NCBI RefSeq assembly: GCF_034313845.1
Contig: NZ_JAVIWN010000004.1
Direction: 5' to 3' (one strand)
DNA from: Actimicrobium sp034313845
Lineage (GTDB): Bacteria > Pseudomonadota > Gammaproteobacteria > Burkholderiales > Burkholderiaceae_D
Length of the DNA: 64,000 bases
Part shown: in pieces, positions 26,241-34,202 of the stretch
How positions within the stretch are numbered: the first letter of the stretch is position 1
Layout: each line of letters opens with the position of its first letter
Notes under the pieces: generated by a model
Told to the model about the DNA's origin: nothing
The model's database searches: none
What the model saw: the letters and a program-made list of their open reading frames with translations, nothing else
Made by a program: the position numbers and the translations under genes

Positions 26241-28070
26241 ATGTCTTCGAAGGCAATCCTGAAACACCTGCTGTGCATGGCAGGCGTCCTGGCGGTGAGC
26301 AATTCCGTACTCGCCGACGAGCAACTCAGCAAGGCGATGGCCAGTCCGAAAAACTGGGCATCGCAAGCCGGTGACGACGCCAACCACCGCTATAGCAAAC
26401 TCACCCAGATCAACAGCACCAACGTCAAGGAACTGCAAGTGGCGTGGACGTTTTCGACCGGGGTATTGCGTGGTCATGAAGGCGGACCGCTGGTCGTCGG
26501 CGATACGATGTATGTCCACAGTCCCTTCCCGAACAAGGTGTATGCGATCAACCTGGAAGACCAGAGCATGCGCTGGAAGTACGAGCCGCGCCAGGACGCC
26601 GGGGTGATTCCGGTCATGTGCTGTGACACCGTCAATCGCGGCGTGGCGTATGGCGATGGCAAGATCATCCTGCAACAGGCCGACACGACGATGGTGGCGC
26701 TCGATATGAAGACCGGCAAGGAAGTCTGGAAGGTCAAGGTCGGCAATCCGAAGGTCGGCGAATCCAACACCAATGCACCGCACATCTTCAAGAACATGGT
26801 CATCACCGGCATTAGCGGCGGCGAGTTCGGCGTGCGCGGCCGACTGACCGCGCATGACCTGAAGACCGGCAAGGAACTGTGGAAAGCCTACAGCGTCGGC
26901 CCTGACGCCGACATGCTGATGGATCCGGCCAAGACCATGACCTGGACCGACGGCAAGATGGCACCGGTGGGCAAGGATTCCTCGCTCAAAACCTGGTCCG
27001 GCGATCAATGGAAAATCGGCGGCGGCACGACCTGGGGCTGGTACAGCTACGACGCGGATACCAACCTGCTGTACTACGGCACCGGCAATCCGTCGACCTG
27101 GAATCCGTCGCAGCGACCGGGCGACAACAAGTGGTCGATGACGATTTTTGCGCGCGACCTCAATACCGGCAAAGCCAAGTGGGTCTATCAAATGACACCG
27201 CATGATGAGTGGGACTATGACGGCGTCAACGAAATGATCCTGGCCGACATCAAGGTCGCCGGCAAGCCACGCAAGACACTGGTGCATCTGGACCGTAACG
27301 GCTTTGGTTATACGCTCGACCGGGTTACCGGCGAATTGCTGGTCGCTGAAAAGTTTGATCCGAAGGTCAACTGGGCTACCCACATCGACATGAAAACCGG
27401 CCGTCCCGCAGTCGCCGCCAAGTACAGCACCAGCAAGGGCGGTGAAGACGTCAACGTCAAGGGTATCTGTCCGGCTGCGCTGGGCAGCAAGGATCAGCAA
27501 CCTGCTTCGTTCTCGCCAAAAACCGGGTTGTTCTACGTGCCGACCAACCATGTCTGCATGGACTATGAACCGTACAAGGTCGATTTCACCGCCGGTCAGC
27601 CGTATGTTGGCGCTACCGTTTCGATGTTCCCGGCACCGGATAGCCATGGCGGCATGGGTAACTTCATTGCGTGGGATGCCGGTACCGGAAAAATCGTCTG
27701 GTCCAAGCCAGAGAAATTTTCCGTCTGGAGCGGCGCGCTGGCGACCGCCGGTGACGTCAATTTTTACGGCACGCTGGAAGGCTTCATCAAGGCCGTCGAT
27801 AACAATGGCAAGGAGCTGTGGAAGTTCAAGACGCCGTCCGGCATCGTCGGCAACGTCAACACCTGGGAATACAAGGGCAAGCAGTACATCGGCGTCCTGT
27901 CGGGCATCGGTGGCTGGGCGGGTATCGGCATGGCGGCAGGCCTGACAAAACCCAACGAAGGCTTGGGTGCAGTTGGCGGCTACAAGGAACTGTCGAATTA
28001 CACCGAGCTCGGTGGTGTCCTGACTGTCTTTGCGCTACCCGGCACGGTGGCCGTGGCGTCGGCGAAATAG
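26241..28070 (+). CDS. xoxF: PQQ-dependent methanol dehydrogenase XoxF, lanthanide type
   Basis: Periplasmic quinoprotein that oxidises methanol to formaldehyde (or formate), passing electrons to a c-type cytochrome. It has 609 aa from ATG 26241, which follows GGAGG at ideal spacing; the frame extends 12 nt further up but without signal. Signal peptide about 1-25. Beta-propeller tryptophan-docking repeats run through the protein. The vicinal disulfide Cys127-Cys128 (VMCCDTVNRG) is present. The active-site segment WDYDGVNE carries catalytic Asp325 and the extra Asp327, two residues on, which marks lanthanide-dependent enzymes; calcium-type MxaF has Ala there. Overall sequence is closest to what I know of XoxF5. 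No MxaI-type small subunit gene is present. Confidence 0.95.
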   Translation: MSSKAILKHLLCMAGVLAVSNSVLADEQLSKAMASPKNWASQAGDDANHRYSKLTQINSTNVKELQVAWTFSTGVLRGHEGGPLVVGDTMYVHSPFPNKVYAINLEDQSMRWKYEPRQDAGVIPVMCCDTVNRGVAYGDGKIILQQADTTMVALDMKTGKEVWKVKVGNPKVGESNTNAPHIFKNMVITGISGGEFGVRGRLTAHDLKTGKELWKAYSVGPDADMLMDPAKTMTWTDGKMAPVGKDSSLKTWSGDQWKIGGGTTWGWYSYDADTNLLYYGTGNPSTWNPSQRPGDNKWSMTIFARDLNTGKAKWVYQMTPHDEWDYDGVNEMILADIKVAGKPRKTLVHLDRNGFGYTLDRVTGELLVAEKFDPKVNWATHIDMKTGRPAVAAKYSTSKGGEDVNVKGICPAALGSKDQQPASFSPKTGLFYVPTNHVCMDYEPYKVDFTAGQPYVGATVSMFPAPDSHGGMGNFIAWDAGTGKIVWSKPEKFSVWSGALATAGDVNFYGTLEGFIKAVDNNGKELWKFKTPSGIVGNVNTWEYKGKQYIGVLSGIGGWAGIGMAAGLTKPNEGLGAVGGYKELSNYTELGGVLTVFALPGTVAVASAK

Positions 28071-28097
28071 TCCGTCGTCCTTCATCGGCACAACGAC

Positions 28098-28121
28098 GGC
28101 CGGATCACAGCTGATCCGGCC
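28098..28121 (+). promoter_or_regulatory. Strong hairpin between xoxF and xoxG
   Basis: A perfect 10-bp stem, arms GGCCGGATCA (28098-28107) and TGATCCGGCC (28112-28121), with loop CAGC, lies 28 bp after the xoxF stop and 30 bp before xoxG. No U-tract follows directly, so it is more likely an mRNA-stabilising or attenuating element that would let xoxF be expressed above xoxG. Confidence 0.5.
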
Positions 28122-28151
28122 CGGCGCACCATTGTTTTCAAGGAGGTTTTC

Positions 28152-28610
28152 ATGGTTTTATCCAGCACACTTATGCGCACGCTACGCATCACAGCGATGA
28201 CGGCCGGCCTGACGCTTGCCGCGCTTTGCCACCAGAGCGCCTTTGGCGCGACGGCGGCGTCCGACAAGCCGGCAGCCGCGACTCCCGGCAAGCTTTACAC
28301 CGTTGTCGACAAGAACAAGGTCGACCCGCACACCCTGATCGGCTGGAAAGTATGGCGCGCCCAATCCTGCGAACGCTGTCACGGCGCTGCCCAGCAAGGA
28401 CTGGTCGGACCATCGCTTATCAACAGCATGAAGGTGCTGACCAAGGACCAGTTCGTGACGACGCTGATGAAGGGTCGCATTGAAAAAGGCATGCCCAATT
28501 TTGATGGCGTGCCCTTCGTCGCCGACCATCTCGATGAGTTGTACGCTTATCTCAAAGGACGTTCGGAAGGCGACATTGCCGCCGGTCGTCTTCAAGCCAT
28601 CACGAAATAG
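28152..28610 (+). CDS. xoxG: Cytochrome c of XoxF (XoxG-like)
   Basis: Class I cytochrome c, the expected periplasmic electron acceptor of XoxF. It has 152 aa with a signal peptide (about residues 1-33) and a single haem-binding motif CERCH (Cys73, Cys76, His77); a candidate axial Met lies in KGMPNFDGVPF. ATG 28152 follows AAGGAGG. It is directly downstream of xoxF, as in other xox loci. Confidence 0.88.
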   Translation: MVLSSTLMRTLRITAMTAGLTLAALCHQSAFGATAASDKPAAATPGKLYTVVDKNKVDPHTLIGWKVWRAQSCERCHGAAQQGLVGPSLINSMKVLTKDQFVTTLMKGRIEKGMPNFDGVPFVADHLDELYAYLKGRSEGDIAAGRLQAITK

Positions 28611-28676
28611 ACCAGACCAACACCGGTGACAGGATCACTGGAAAGGGTCTCCATCGCTGAAGAAAGGTTGTCGCTC

Positions 28677-29615
28677 ATGGTCCCAGTTATCCTCTCTCGA
28701 CATGCACTGCAGAACCGCACGGCCGTCGGCCTGTTTGTCGGCCTGTTTGCCGGCTTATTTGCAGGTTTTTTGGCATTGTCAGCGCCGGCAATGGCACAAG
28801 ATGCGGCACGTCCACCGGCCAACGCTCCAGCCCAAAAAATACTGCGGGTCTGCCAGGACCCCAACAATTTGCCGATGTCGGACCAGCAAGATCGCGGTTA
28901 TGAAAACAAGATCGCCGAGCTGTTCGCCAGAAAACTGGGCTGGAAACTCGAACATAGCTGGTACCCGCAGCGCATGGGTTTTATCCGCAACAGCCTGAAG
29001 GCCAAGATCGACGGTACCGACACCTTCAAGTGCGATGTCGTCACCGGCGTTTCGACCGATTTCGAGATGGGACTGGTGACGCAACCGTACCTGGCATCCA
29101 CTTATGCGATGGCCTTCGTCAAAGGCAAGGGACTCGATGTCATCAAGACGCCAGCGGACTTGCTCGCGTTGCCGAGAGCGATCCGTGACAAGCTGAAGAT
29201 CGGTATTTTTGCGCGCTCTCCTGCCGCGGACTGGCTGCTGAAAAACGGTCTGATCGCGCAGATGGTGTCGTATTCGCCGCAGACCGGCGATCCGGATCAG
29301 TACCCGGGTCAGTTGATCGACCGCGACCTGGCCAACGGTACGGTCGACGTGGCCATTGCGTGGGGACCGATCGTCGGGTATTTCGCCAAGCATGCGGCTG
29401 GCACGCCGATCACGGTCGTGCCATTCAAGCCGCAAGACGACGGCATCCGCTACGGTTTCAGTATTGCGATGGGCGTGCGCTATGGTGAAAAAAACCTGCG
29501 CGACCAGCTCAATGCCTTGATCGCCTCCAGTCAACCGGAGATCGCGCAGATATTCAATGATTACGGCGTACCGACGACCGCACTACCGGCAACGACATCG
29601 GCGGCACCGTCCTGA
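28677..29615 (+). CDS. xoxJ: XoxJ/MxaJ-like periplasmic binding protein
   Basis: About 312 aa. Signal peptide with a striking repeated hydrophobic core (LFVGLFAGLFAGF), then a solute-binding-protein-type fold: ILRVCQDPNNLPMSDQQDRGYENKIAEL is characteristic of MxaJ/XoxJ. In XoxF systems it is thought to help activate the dehydrogenase. ATG 28677 (AAAGG upstream) is preferred over the GTG at 28626, which would bury the signal peptide. It follows xoxG by 66 bp. Confidence 0.88.
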   Translation: MVPVILSRHALQNRTAVGLFVGLFAGLFAGFLALSAPAMAQDAARPPANAPAQKILRVCQDPNNLPMSDQQDRGYENKIAELFARKLGWKLEHSWYPQRMGFIRNSLKAKIDGTDTFKCDVVTGVSTDFEMGLVTQPYLASTYAMAFVKGKGLDVIKTPADLLALPRAIRDKLKIGIFARSPAADWLLKNGLIAQMVSYSPQTGDPDQYPGQLIDRDLANGTVDVAIAWGPIVGYFAKHAAGTPITVVPFKPQDDGIRYGFSIAMGVRYGEKNLRDQLNALIASSQPEIAQIFNDYGVPTTALPATTSAAPS

Positions 29616-29674
29616 GCGGCGACGTCGCATTCACATTCGCCACCCCGCACCGGGGAAGACCAAGGAGATTCACG

Positions 29675-30388
29675 ATGCCTATTTCACCGACACACCGCAC
29701 CGGCGTCCTCATGCTGGCCGCCGGTATGCTGCTGGCAATTGCCGCCAGTGCCAGCAGCGCTCAGGAAATTTCGCAGTCCGAAAAAATCCTGTTCCAGAGT
29801 AACCACTTCGGCAGCATCAAACAGTCCACCCGGATTGCGTACGCTTATCACCAGGAGAGCGCCGCGCCGGACGCTTTCGACGATGCCGTGACCCTCACGG
29901 TGACCCATCCCAATGCCGACGGAACGGCTTCCGTCGCCGCGCAGTTCCTCACGGGAAGCCATGCCATTGCGATCGCACCGATCGACCATGCGCAGGGCAA
30001 CCCGGCCATCCTCGGTTTTCTGGAACGCGATATTGCGGAAATGAAGCGACTTACCGGCGGCTCGACGAACTATTTCCGCAAGCGTATCCGGCTTGCGCTG
30101 GCCGCTCCCGAGGCCGCGATCAAGACCATTACGGTGAATTACGCCGGGCACCCGGTTGCCGCGCAAGAGATTTCGGTACGCCCGTACGTGGATGATCCGC
30201 TCAAAGAGCGCTTCGGAAAATTTGCCGGCAAGGGGTATGTCTTTGTCATCAGCGACGCCGTACCGGGTAGCGTGTTTCAGGTCTACACTACGTTGCCTGC
30301 AGATCACTCTGCCGCTACGATTGCCACCACAATGACGATTCAGCAGAAAGAGCCCGCGCCAAAGAAAATTGCCGGTCCTGCGACATAA
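29675..30388 (+). CDS. Exported protein of the xox locus, function unknown
   Basis: A 237-aa exported protein with a signal peptide (about residues 1-30, ASSAQE) and a mature part of two regions: one beginning HFGSIKQSTRIAYAYHQES and another with GNPAILGFLERDIAEMKRLTGGSTNYFRKRIRLAL, then two beta-rich stretches. The tail is Lys/Pro-rich. AAGGAG precedes the ATG. No Cys occurs in the mature part, which excludes a haem or SoxY-type swinging arm. I do not recognise a family with confidence. Being between xoxJ and an ATP-grasp gene it probably serves methanol oxidation. Confidence 0.8.
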   Translation: MPISPTHRTGVLMLAAGMLLAIAASASSAQEISQSEKILFQSNHFGSIKQSTRIAYAYHQESAAPDAFDDAVTLTVTHPNADGTASVAAQFLTGSHAIAIAPIDHAQGNPAILGFLERDIAEMKRLTGGSTNYFRKRIRLALAAPEAAIKTITVNYAGHPVAAQEISVRPYVDDPLKERFGKFAGKGYVFVISDAVPGSVFQVYTTLPADHSAATIATTMTIQQKEPAPKKIAGPAT

Positions 30389-30416
30389 CCGGCCGTCTGG
30401 CAACAGGGACACCACG

Positions 30417-31424
30417 GTGAAAATTTTTATCTGTGAGCACGATTGTCATCCGGTAGCTGCCGATGCGGATCTGTCGTCATCGTCTGATTTCCGGGGTGAC
30501 ATGTTGTTGAGCGCGCTGCTGGCCGATCTGTCGCGCATCGATGACTTGTCGGTGACGGTGATGCGCCTGGCCGGTCACGGTTTGCGCGAGCTGCCTGACA
30601 AGGTATCCGTTGTCATGGCCGACGGCGACGACCACACCGGAGCGCTGCTCCGCTGCATCGATAACGCCGACGCCGTGTGGCCATTGGCACCCGAATCCCG
30701 TGGCCTTCTCGAATCGATTTCCAGGACAACCCTACAAAAAGGCAAGCTGCTCATTGGCAGTTCTCCTGATGCCGTACGTCTGGCAGGCAGTAAATATCTG
30801 ACTTCGCAGGCGTTGCGGGCGGCCGGCATGGCGGTGGTACCGACGTATTTTTTCACCGATATCCTGCCACCCGGTTCGCATGCCTGGATTGTCAAACCCG
30901 ATGACGGTGCCGGTTGCTCGGACACCCACCTGTTGTCGAGTGCTGCGCTGGCCAGCGAATGGATAAACGCCAGGCCGGCGCGCAACGTTATTCTGCAGCC
31001 GTATGTGGCCGGTCGGCCTTGCAGCCTGTCGCTGCTATGCGGCAGCAATGAGGTCTTTCTGCTGGGCTGCAGCGAGCAGCGTATCGCCGCGGCGGATCAC
31101 CGGATTCATTACCTTGGCAGCACCGTCAACAGCATCAGCGATACCGATGGCCGGCTCGAGCGGCTGGCGCGCGACGTGGTCGCGGCTATTCCCGGACTGT
31201 GGGGCTATGTCGGCATCGATATCATGATCACGCAACACGGCCCGGTGGTACTGGGAGTCAATCCGCGCATGACCATGTGCCACGCGGGATTGCACGACTC
31301 CATCGGTGTCAATCCGGCCGGCATGCTCGTCGAGATGCTGCGCAGTGGCCGCTGCAGCGCACAGCGCCAGAAAAAAAACCGGCAAGTCAGTATCGATGTC
31401 CATGGCGGCCTGCCGCATCACTGA
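30417..31424 (+). CDS. COG1821-like ATP-grasp ligase (MfnD-like candidate)
   Basis: About 335 aa from GTG 30417 (AGGGA 8 nt upstream). ATP-grasp features: KLLIGSSPDAVRLAGSKYLTSQAL (N-terminal part), AWIVKPDDGAGCSDTHLL (ATP-binding lysine and glycine loop), VILQPYVAGRPCSLSLLC, and VVLGVNPRMTMCHAGL (metal-binding end). Ligases of this group lie in methylotrophy islands, and the archaeal member MfnD joins tyramine to glutamate for methanofuran. A role in methylofuran-type cofactor synthesis is therefore plausible but unproven. It is the last gene of the xox run. Its stop overlaps the first unit of the 15-bp repeat array. Confidence 0.75.
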   Translation: MKIFICEHDCHPVAADADLSSSSDFRGDMLLSALLADLSRIDDLSVTVMRLAGHGLRELPDKVSVVMADGDDHTGALLRCIDNADAVWPLAPESRGLLESISRTTLQKGKLLIGSSPDAVRLAGSKYLTSQALRAAGMAVVPTYFFTDILPPGSHAWIVKPDDGAGCSDTHLLSSAALASEWINARPARNVILQPYVAGRPCSLSLLCGSNEVFLLGCSEQRIAAADHRIHYLGSTVNSISDTDGRLERLARDVVAAIPGLWGYVGIDIMITQHGPVVLGVNPRMTMCHAGLHDSIGVNPAGMLVEMLRSGRCSAQRQKKNRQVSIDVHGGLPHH

Positions 31425-31497
31425 ATCAAGTGTACCCAATTCAAGCGCACCCAATTCAACTGTACCCAATTTAAATATCCACAATTCAAGTGTCCAC
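31423..31497. repeat. Five tandem copies of a 15-bp repeat
   Basis: Consensus AATTCAAGTGTACCC, five head-to-tail units of exactly 15 bp (starting 31423, 31438, 31453, 31468, 31483), the fourth the most diverged. The array exactly fills the space between the convergent ATP-grasp and regulator genes. No stem is evident. Since 15 is a multiple of three, the array adds no frameshift if read into from either gene. Confidence 0.9.
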
Positions 31498-31499
31498 GA

Positions 31500-33485
31500 T
31501 CAGTACGTGTCGCGCGCGGCGATCGCGATATCGAGTCGGCCAAGCTTGCGATAGAGCGTATTGCGACTGAGATTAAGCTGGCGTGCCACTTTGCTGAGGT
31601 TCCAGCGCGACAGCTTCAGTTGCCGGATCAGGGCGTCGCGCTCGGCCAGTTCCAGTGGATTGAGCGAGTCGAGCGGTTCGGATGCGTGAGCTGGCAATGT
31701 CACTGCCACGTCGTTTCCGGCGCTACTGCCAAGTACAAAAAAATCCGGCGGCAGGCTGTCGAGGTGCAGTGCATCCCCATCGCGCAACGCCACCATGGTC
31801 CGCAGGACATTGCGCAACTGGCGGATATTGCCGGGCCACGGATGGCGATCCAGAGCCGCCATCAGCGGCTCATCGATGGTGACGAGTGCGTCATCCGGCA
31901 TTTCCTGTTGCAGCACGAACCGGATCAGTTCCTGCCGGTCGCCGCGCTCGCGCAATGGCGGCAAGGTCAGTGTCAGTCCCTGAATCCGGTAGTACAGGTC
32001 TTCACGAAATGCGCCGCTGGCAATCTTGCCCGGCAAATCGCAATGGGTCGCACTGATCAGACGGATGTCGAGCTTGATCGCGGTTTCGCTACCCAGTGGG
32101 ACGACCTCGCGCTCCTCCAGCACCCGCAGCAAGCGCGCTTGCAGGGCAATCGGCATGTCGCCGATTTCATCGAGAAACAGCGTGCCGCCGTTGGCCTGAA
32201 ACAGTTTGCCGCGCTGCCCCTCCTTGTTTGCGCCGGTGAATGCGCCGGACTTATAACCGAACAACTCGCTTTCGATCAGCGACTCCGGGATCGAAGCGCA
32301 ATTGATCGCGACATAGGGCTGGTGCGCCCGTTTGCTCGACAAGTGGATGCCCTTGGCAAAGAGTTCCTTGCCGGTGCCGGTTTCACCGTAGAGCAGGATC
32401 GCCACGTCCCGCTCGACGATGCGCAGTGCGGTGCGGATATTGTGTTCCATCACCGTATCCGGACCGCATTGCAAGCGTTCCAGCGGTGCGCGCGATTTGG
32501 CACCCACCTCACCCATGGCCACTGGTGCTGCTGCACTGCCGAAGGTGTGCAGGACTTGATTTTCGCCGCTCGCGCAGGCCAGCGCGCACGCGAAAAATCG
32601 CCGTCCGTGGCGCGCATCGAACACGACGGACGGCGTCGGTCCGTGCTTGATACTGGCACGCAGCAACGACTCGAATGACACATTGAAAAAGGCATCCAGC
32701 GGCTGGCCAACAATATCCTCAGGCGTAATGCCAAGTTGCGCCAGCGCGTTGCGGCTGGCTCCCAGCACTCGGTAATCGGTATCGACCGCAATGATGCCTT
32801 TACCGAGGGTCGCGACGAACTCCTGCCGGGGATGAAAAACCAGTAGCCGCGCCGTCGGAAACTCGGTCATGAAAATCCTGTTTTCAATTTCCTGCACGGA
32901 CATTTTTACCAGCTCCAGCACGTGGCACGGCGCGCGGTGCACTACCCCGGAGGCATCCAGCACCGCGAGTAACTTGCCACGCCAGTCAAGCACCGGCGCA
33001 CCCGCGCAAGTCAGGCCGGTATTGCGAAACAGGTAATGGTCACCCTGGTGAATCAGGATAGGCCGCTGTTCCTGCAAGCAGGTTCCCATTCCGTTGGTTC
33101 CCTGAAAACGCTCGGACCAGACGGCACCGGCGATCAGGCCGGATCGGGAGGCCGCATGCGTGAACCCCGGATCGCCAAAATAGTTCAGCAGCACGCCATC
33201 GCCGTCGGTCAGCATGATCGCGTAATCCGACTTGGCGATTTGCTGGAACAGGTTGGCCATCTCGCTTTTTGCGGCCCGCAGCACCACCGACAACTGCTCC
33301 TGCCGCTCGAGCAGTTCCGGCCGCTCCACGACATACAGCTCGCGTGGCAATGCCGGATCGAGCTGGTAGTCGTTGGAACAGCGTATCCATGAATCGGCAA
33401 TGTGATTCGGTATATGCGACGAAGGGGATGAAGGCGAACGAACGACGCCGCGTATGCGAGTGCAATGACTATGCACGCTGATCAT
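31500..33485 (-). CDS. Sigma-54-dependent enhancer-binding activator (AcoR-type)
   Basis: A 661-aa activator of sigma-54 RNA polymerase. The N-terminal AcoR-like region (HIADSWIRC, then a GAF domain at about residues 75-215) probably senses a small molecule. A PAS-like part (about 225-310) follows. The AAA+ domain has GETGTGKE (Walker A), GAFTGA (sigma-54 contact loop) and LFLDEIGDM (Walker B). The C-terminal Fis-type helix-turn-helix ends WNLSKVARQLNLSRNTLYRKL. There is no receiver domain, so it is not a two-component regulator. It is convergent with the xox genes and is the only sigma-54 activator in the window; I infer that it drives the three sigma-54-type promoters there. Confidence 0.92.
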   Translation of the reverse strand: MISVHSHCTRIRGVVRSPSSPSSHIPNHIADSWIRCSNDYQLDPALPRELYVVERPELLERQEQLSVVLRAAKSEMANLFQQIAKSDYAIMLTDGDGVLLNYFGDPGFTHAASRSGLIAGAVWSERFQGTNGMGTCLQEQRPILIHQGDHYLFRNTGLTCAGAPVLDWRGKLLAVLDASGVVHRAPCHVLELVKMSVQEIENRIFMTEFPTARLLVFHPRQEFVATLGKGIIAVDTDYRVLGASRNALAQLGITPEDIVGQPLDAFFNVSFESLLRASIKHGPTPSVVFDARHGRRFFACALACASGENQVLHTFGSAAAPVAMGEVGAKSRAPLERLQCGPDTVMEHNIRTALRIVERDVAILLYGETGTGKELFAKGIHLSSKRAHQPYVAINCASIPESLIESELFGYKSGAFTGANKEGQRGKLFQANGGTLFLDEIGDMPIALQARLLRVLEEREVVPLGSETAIKLDIRLISATHCDLPGKIASGAFREDLYYRIQGLTLTLPPLRERGDRQELIRFVLQQEMPDDALVTIDEPLMAALDRHPWPGNIRQLRNVLRTMVALRDGDALHLDSLPPDFFVLGSSAGNDVAVTLPAHASEPLDSLNPLELAERDALIRQLKLSRWNLSKVARQLNLSRNTLYRKLGRLDIAIAARDTY

Positions 33486-33828
33486 GCTGTCTCCTTGCCC
33501 GGCATGCCGTCTTGCCGGGAATGGTTAATTTGTTCCGGGCTGGAACGTGACCTCTGGCGGGTCGGTTGGCCATCGTGGCTCGGTTATTGCGGTGTTGATT
33601 ATTACGGTCTTGCTGTCATGCCGAATGAACATGACAGCTTGTCTTGACTGTGACCGGGGAATTTCGGCCCCGCCTGTACTGCGCGCATCGTGACTTGTGA
33701 CTTTGTCTTCTGACAGGAACGCGACTACTACTGATGACATCAACTAACCTACCAATCAGAATACACCGAATACATAGCAGTACCGAAAGTGACGCAGTAG
33801 AATTTTTGACAGCGGCAATTGAACGCAG

Positions 33829-33955
33829 TCTGGCGATGATCCCGAAGACATTTTTCCCGGCCATCCTCGGCCATGACGATGCCAATTAAAAGATCAACCA
33901 TGCCTTCGATCTGATGAAGGCCGGCACCTCGATGTGATCGGTCGTGATGTGTTGA
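33829..33955 (+). pseudogene. Fossil of glutathione-dependent formaldehyde dehydrogenase (frmA/adhC-like)
   Basis: Two scraps of a class III alcohol dehydrogenase survive. 33829-33858 encodes SGDDPEDIFP; after one extra base 33860-33886 encodes AILGHDDAN, together matching the family segment SGADPEGIFPAILGHEGAG near residue 50-70. Then the frame continues at 33893-33955 with INHAFDLMKAGTSM, a stop, and SVVMC, matching the very C-terminus (INEAFDLMHEGKSIRSVI type). About 1 kb between is missing. The position just before gfa matches the known gfa-frmA pairing. Confidence 0.65.
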
Positions 33956-34202
33956 GGCCAGCTTGATCGGATGCCTGGCGCGCGGTACCTGCTCAATAGT
34001 TGACCACCCTGTTGCGCAGGTCGCGTCACTATCGGACCTACCGCAACGTGCGAAACCCGATGGTCCGCACAGGACAGGCCTGGCAGCCATGGGCGCGGTT
34101 GTTGCTAAGTTTATCGGGCCGCAACATTACTGAAGTTCAACAATGGGTTTGGCTAACGATTCAGACTGATCTGTTATCCAGCCCTTTTCCCAGGAGAGAT
34201 AC
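33956..34202. other. Intergenic, gfa upstream region
   Basis: No gene is visible. The only clear signal is AGGAGA just before the gfa ATG. A GG/GC pair at about 34078-34092 has the wrong spacing for a sigma-54 promoter. The 33486-33828 stretch upstream of the frmA fossil also shows no gene and should hold the promoter of the minus-strand regulator. Confidence 0.5.

Noticed and set aside
26226..27647. 473-codon minus-strand frame over xoxF
   Set aside because: Antisense of a conserved PQQ dehydrogenase; reads as a shadow of its codon pattern.
29675..30388. Idea that this exported protein is a SoxYZ-type carrier
   Set aside because: The mature part has no Cys, so there is no GGCGG-type swinging arm.
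31423..31497. CRISPR array
   Set aside because: The 15-bp units are contiguous with no spacers; no cas genes are near.
31620..32678. 352-codon plus-strand frame over the sigma-54 activator gene
   Set aside because: Antisense to a clearly recognisable AAA+ regulator; no motif of its own.
33461..33640. Search for a sigma-54 promoter in front of the regulator gene on the minus strand
   Set aside because: No GC-N10-CC pair with the right flanking bases was found, so autoregulation by sigma-54 is not claimed.
34070..34110. TGGCAGCCATGGGCGC upstream of gfa as a sigma-54 promoter
   Set aside because: GG and GC are 9 bp apart, not 10, and the -12 element is poor.
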